From: Lentibacillus salicampi
GTDB taxonomy: Bacteria; Bacillota; Bacilli; Bacillales; Amphibacillaceae
Length of the DNA stretch: 55,301 nucleotides
NCBI RefSeq assembly: GCF_004565465.1
Contig: NZ_SRHY01000020.1
Span: 1 to 55,301, forward strand
Direction of reading: 5' to 3'
In this document: in pieces, positions 51,955 through 55,301 of the stretch
Position numbering within the stretch: position 1 is the first letter of the stretch
How the letters are laid out: each line of letters begins with the position of its first letter
The notes under the pieces: generated by a model
Seen by the model: only the letters and a program-made list of their open reading frames with translations
Databases searched by the model: none
What the model was told of the DNA's origin: nothing
Program-made: the position numbers and the translations under genes

Positions 51955-52259
51955 AATATTATAACGTGCAATTGCCATATACTTGTCCTGAACCGCTTTT
52001 TATCGGTCCTAATCGCAGAAGTCACCAGCATATGATCGATCACATATCATTATGAAATATATCTTTTAGATACAGTAAGAGGTCAAGTGGAATTCTGAAA
52101 AATATCGGATTTTTAGTGATTTGTTCGGCGATGGTCATGTTTTTGTATGGGTTTTTTGGTAAACTTATATTTAAAGGATTTACACAATAGGAATGTTAAT
52201 GTAAGTAAAGAGTTTTACAAAGAGACTTAGAGACAAATGAATCTGGTAGGGGGATATAA
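51955..52259. other. Intergenic region before hsdM
   Basis: Some 305 bp without a gene. It contains copy B of the direct repeat (52144-52168). TTGTAT with TATATT 17 bp downstream overlaps that copy and is a possible hsd promoter. The ribosome site of hsdM (GTAGGGGG) is at the end. Confidence 0.4.
52144..52168 (+). repeat. 25-bp direct repeat, copy B
   Basis: One mismatch from copy A at 50581-50605. It lies 91 nt upstream of the hsdM start, close to the 84-nt distance of copy A from the antitoxin-like gene. Confidence 0.85.
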
Positions 52260-54821
52260 ATGATTACATCAGATGAGATAAAAAGAAGGCTATGGGACGG
52301 TGCAAATAATCTTAGAGGTTCCATGGATGCAAGTCAATACAAAGATTATATGCTCGGTTTGATGTTCTATAAATTCTTGAGTGATAAAACACTGGAAACG
52401 TTTGTAAAAACGAGTGGTACGAAAGGTACGGAGGCGGAAATTGTTCAAGCCTACCAGAAAGCTTATGAAAGTTATGGCGATAATTTAATTAAAATGATTC
52501 AAAATGTGCTTGGCTATTATGTCTTGCCCCATCATCTATACCAAACATGGCTAAAGGATATTCGTGAGGGTTCATTTGAATTGGAAAAGGTTTCGGAGAG
52601 CCTGCAAAGCTTTGAACGAACGGTTGCGACAACAGGAGATATTGATGACTTTAAAGGTTTATTTTCAAGCTCAACCATCGACTTAACTGATACCGCTCTA
52701 GGAAGTAACTTAAATACGCGCAGTAAAAATATTCGTCAATTAATCGAGTTATTTGCTGATCTAAATATGATTGCACTCCAAAAAGGTGATGTGTTAGGCG
52801 ATGCGTATGAATATTTAATCGGCCAGTTTGCTATGGAGTCAGGGAAGAAAGCCGGCGAGTTCTACACCCCACGTCAAGTGAGTGAAGTGATGGCACAAAT
52901 TGTCGCAAAGACGACCAAGGTAGATTCCATTTATGACCCTGCAGTCGGATCGGGTTCTTTACTATTAACGGTAGGAAAACATTTGAATGAAGATGGAAGG
53001 AAAGATCTTCATTATTATGGACAAGAAAAAAACACAGCAACCTATAATTTAACACGCATGAACTTATTACTACATGGTGTCCGTCCAGAGAAAATGACGG
53101 TAAAGAATGGCGATACATTGGCGCAAGACTGGCCAGAAGATCCTGAACGACCAAATGAAGGGGTTCAATTTGATGCGGTGGTCATGAATCCGCCTTATTC
53201 GGTTAAAAATTGGAATCAAGAAGGCTTAAAAGTGACCGATCCTCGTTTTGAAATCGCGGGTGTATTACCACCTGATTCCAAAGGTGATTACGCCTTTCTT
53301 CTACATGGGTTATTCCACTTAGGTCAAGAAGGGACAATGGCGATCGTGCTTCCACATGGCGTGTTATTCCGTGGAGGTGCAGAAGGTGAGATTCGTAAAC
53401 GTTTATTAGACAAAAACTATATTGATGCAGTGATTGGCCTACCCGATAAATTATTTACAAATACAGGAATTCCTGTAACGGTTATTATTTTAAAGAAAAA
53501 CCGTGCATTAGATGAACCTGTTTTGATGATTGATGCTTCAAAATCTTTCGTCAAAGAAGGTAAGCAAAATGTGCTTCAAGAAAAAGATATTGCCAAAATC
53601 GTGGATACATATATCGAACGAACAGATGAAAAAGGATACAGTCATCAAGCATCACAAAAAGAAATCAAAGAAAATGAATATAATTTAAATATTCCGCGTT
53701 ATATCGAGGCCTTGGATGAAGAATTCGCCCAAGATGTTGATGCGCATCTATACGGTGGCATACCGTTGCATCAAATTGAACAACTGACTGTGTTGCAGGA
53801 TATAACAAAAGACGTTTTATACGAGGCTTTTCAGGAAGTGCGTCCTGGTTATGTAACGTTAACGAAATCCATCGATGATTTTACCGAAGATGTGTTAGCC
53901 GATGAAACGGTTCAAAAACAAATGGAATCTCTAAAAGAAGCTTTACTAACTTATATGCATACGCATTGGGGTAAATTAACAACTGTTCATGATGTGAACG
54001 ACATCGGTACATTGAAAGAGGCGATGTTAACCGAAATTAAGCAGTTATTAAAAGAGTTTAATCATGTAAGCACATATGCTGGCTATCAGATTGTTGCAGA
54101 GTTATGGGAAAATAAGCTTGCGGAAGATACGGAGAAAATTGCAATTAGTGATTTCTATACAGTTGCTAGAACACGTGAACCGAATATGGTGACAAAAGGT
54201 TCAGGAAAAACAAAACGGACAGAACAACATGGTTGGATCGGTTCGATTGTACCGAATGACCTTATTTTAAAAGAGCTATACGCAGATGAATTAAAAGAAG
54301 TTGAAGCGAAAAAAGAGGCTTTAGCATCCATTACTGATGAAATGACTGAACTTATCGAAGCAGCAAAAGTAGAAGAAAGCGATGAAGAGGTAGCATTAGG
54401 TGACACTTTAAATGCAAGAGAAGATGATTTTACACTTACAGCAGTTAAAGCAGAAATAAAAAATGTTGAAAAAGATTCCAGTGAATATGAACTATTGAAT
54501 AAAGTTAAAAAGTCACTTGAAGAAAAATCTGCGTTAAATAAAGATATTAAAGCAAAAGAAAAAACGTTAAACGACCAAGTAGAGGATAGAATTGAAAATT
54601 TAACGGATGAAGAAATTAATCAACTCATGTATAAAAAATGGTTTGGTAATTTAACGGACGATATAACCGGGTTGATAGAGATTCCACTTAAAAATGAATT
54701 AGATACACTAAAAGAATTAAAAGTAAAATATTCGGATACTTTAGAGACGATTGAAAAAGAAAGTCAATCACTCGAAAGACAATTTGAAAAAATGCTTTCT
54801 GAACTGGTGGTGACAGAGTGA
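52260..54821 (+). CDS. hsdM: Type I restriction-modification methyltransferase subunit
   Basis: An 853-residue N6-adenine methyltransferase subunit. N-terminal HsdM domain: LRGSMDASQYKDYMLGLMFYKFLSDK. SAM site DPAVGSGSLLL (Asp226 on) and catalytic NPPY (Asn310-Tyr313), then GDYAFLLHGL. Classical HsdM is about 500-550 residues; here about 300 extra residues follow, with a Glu/Lys-rich predicted coiled coil (about 690-850). Long forms of this kind occur in Firmicutes. With HsdS it methylates, and with HsdR it cuts, DNA. Stop and hsdS start overlap (TGATG). Confidence 0.92.
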   Translation: MITSDEIKRRLWDGANNLRGSMDASQYKDYMLGLMFYKFLSDKTLETFVKTSGTKGTEAEIVQAYQKAYESYGDNLIKMIQNVLGYYVLPHHLYQTWLKDIREGSFELEKVSESLQSFERTVATTGDIDDFKGLFSSSTIDLTDTALGSNLNTRSKNIRQLIELFADLNMIALQKGDVLGDAYEYLIGQFAMESGKKAGEFYTPRQVSEVMAQIVAKTTKVDSIYDPAVGSGSLLLTVGKHLNEDGRKDLHYYGQEKNTATYNLTRMNLLLHGVRPEKMTVKNGDTLAQDWPEDPERPNEGVQFDAVVMNPPYSVKNWNQEGLKVTDPRFEIAGVLPPDSKGDYAFLLHGLFHLGQEGTMAIVLPHGVLFRGGAEGEIRKRLLDKNYIDAVIGLPDKLFTNTGIPVTVIILKKNRALDEPVLMIDASKSFVKEGKQNVLQEKDIAKIVDTYIERTDEKGYSHQASQKEIKENEYNLNIPRYIEALDEEFAQDVDAHLYGGIPLHQIEQLTVLQDITKDVLYEAFQEVRPGYVTLTKSIDDFTEDVLADETVQKQMESLKEALLTYMHTHWGKLTTVHDVNDIGTLKEAMLTEIKQLLKEFNHVSTYAGYQIVAELWENKLAEDTEKIAISDFYTVARTREPNMVTKGSGKTKRTEQHGWIGSIVPNDLILKELYADELKEVEAKKEALASITDEMTELIEAAKVEESDEEVALGDTLNAREDDFTLTAVKAEIKNVEKDSSEYELLNKVKKSLEEKSALNKDIKAKEKTLNDQVEDRIENLTDEEINQLMYKKWFGNLTDDITGLIEIPLKNELDTLKELKVKYSDTLETIEKESQSLERQFEKMLSELVVTE

Positions 54822-55207
54822 TGGAAGAAAAGAAGTTAGTGCCAAAGAGAAGGTTCTATGGCTTTAATGAAGAATGGAAAATAAAAAAGCTGAATGAAAT
54901 TGCTGATATAAATCCTCCAAGTGTGTTACCTGATGTTTTTAAATATGTTGATCTTGAGTCAGTAATTGGAACGGAACTTATTAGTTATAGAACCGTAACT
55001 AGACTATCAGCACCTTCTAGAGCACAAAGGCTTGCAAAACATGGGGATATTTTTTACCAGACAGTACGTCCTTATCAAAAAAATAATTATAGGTTTTCCT
55101 TAACCCACACCAATTATGTTTTTTCATCTGGTTATGCACAAATCAGGCCTAAAATTGATAGTAAATTTTTAATTACTCAACTTTCGCAGATCAAAAATAG
55201 GCTTTAA
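54821..55207 (+). CDS. hsdS: Type I specificity subunit, truncated N-terminal part
   Basis: 128 residues of an HsdS protein whose normal length is about 380-430. VPKRRFYGFNEEWKIKKLNEIADI begins the first target-recognition domain, and GDIFYQTVRPYQKNNYRFS, VFSSGYAQIRPKIDSKFL are typical of it. The frame then reads ITQLSQIKNRL and stops at TAA before the conserved central helix. ATG 54821 overlaps the hsdM stop. Either an insertion or a frameshift broke the gene near 55170-55205. No hsdR is in the window. Confidence 0.75.
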   Translation: MEEKKLVPKRRFYGFNEEWKIKKLNEIADINPPSVLPDVFKYVDLESVIGTELISYRTVTRLSAPSRAQRLAKHGDIFYQTVRPYQKNNYRFSLTHTNYVFSSGYAQIRPKIDSKFLITQLSQIKNRL

Positions 55208-55301
55208 TTTAACTGCAGTATCACTCATTGGCAGCTGAATTATGTTCCTTGACAACATCACAATAAAAGAAAAACACCTCAACTTTTGGTATAGTTTAAT
55301 T
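55208..55301. other. AT-rich tail after the broken hsdS
   Basis: The last 94 bp do not continue the specificity-subunit sequence recognisably. An extended -10-like TTTGGTATAGT lies near the edge. It may be the start of an inserted element, but too little is visible. Confidence 0.25.

Overview
The window reads as chromosome of a spore-forming, moderately halophilic member of the Bacillaceae (Lentibacillus, Virgibacillus or Oceanobacillus-like). The main reasons are a complete ectoine operon (ectABC), strong GGAGG-type ribosome binding sites, frequent TTG/GTG starts, a spore-protein-like gene, and Bacillus-type genes such as ylbC, yrrS, bstA, queT and a Mistic homologue. No assignment below species-group level is possible from sequence alone.

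Layout. 1-1000 is a mobile-element boundary: IS21-type end repeats, helically phased TTGACCAC sites, the 3' part of a tRNA-Val(GAC) gene, a 108-bp inverted-repeat element and a broken deacetylase gene. 1035-3454 is a divergent RpiR regulator/6-phospho-beta-glucosidase pair. 3.5-8.3 kb holds ylbC, mvaS, a Mistic homologue, a quinone oxidoreductase and a WYL-like protein. 8.5-11 kb is a polar amino-acid ABC importer. 11.5-13.8 kb is ectABC. 14-22 kb holds small genes, metA, a 20-bp tandem array and sbcDC. 22.2-25.5 kb holds an alpha/beta-hydrolase/SARP fusion, a c-di-GMP riboswitch in front of a SinI-like gene, and the ruin of an Fpg-type glycosylase next to an endonuclease IV. 25.8-27 kb is a glutamate/dicarboxylate symporter. 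27.5-35.2 kb is a sugar-acid locus: gluconate kinase and 6-phosphogluconate dehydrogenase send gluconate to pentose phosphate, while galactonate dehydratase, a KDG-type kinase and a KDPG-type aldolase form a De Ley-Doudoroff branch. The branches share one GntP permease and probably the divergent RpiR regulator. 35.4-50.4 kb is mixed housekeeping and hypothetical genes (UbiB-like kinase, MFS exporter, secreted lipase, ung, yrrS, preQ1-controlled queT, deaminase, bstA) with several gene ruins. 50.4-55.3 kb is a defence-type cassette: truncated padR, an HTH/PIN toxin-antitoxin pair, hsdM and an incomplete hsdS.

Most interesting signals. (1) Three copies of a structured RNA-like repeat, with compensatory changes in helices and AGGA(T/C) loops, lie in sense orientation upstream of an amino-acid permease gene, metA and a glutamate symporter gene. 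(2) A c-di-GMP-I riboswitch precedes a SinI-like anti-repressor gene whose SD-linked reading frame has a stop at codon 4. (3) A possible type I toxin-antitoxin-like locus at 38.2-38.6 kb has a hydrophobic ORF, a strong opposing promoter, tandem terminators and a 15-bp inverted repeat enclosing the ORF. (4) A 24/25-bp direct repeat lies 84 and 91 nt before the toxin-antitoxin and hsdM start codons, and a C12 tract lies where the PIN toxin should begin. (5) A SARP-type regulator is fused to an alpha/beta-hydrolase that appears to lack its catalytic histidine.
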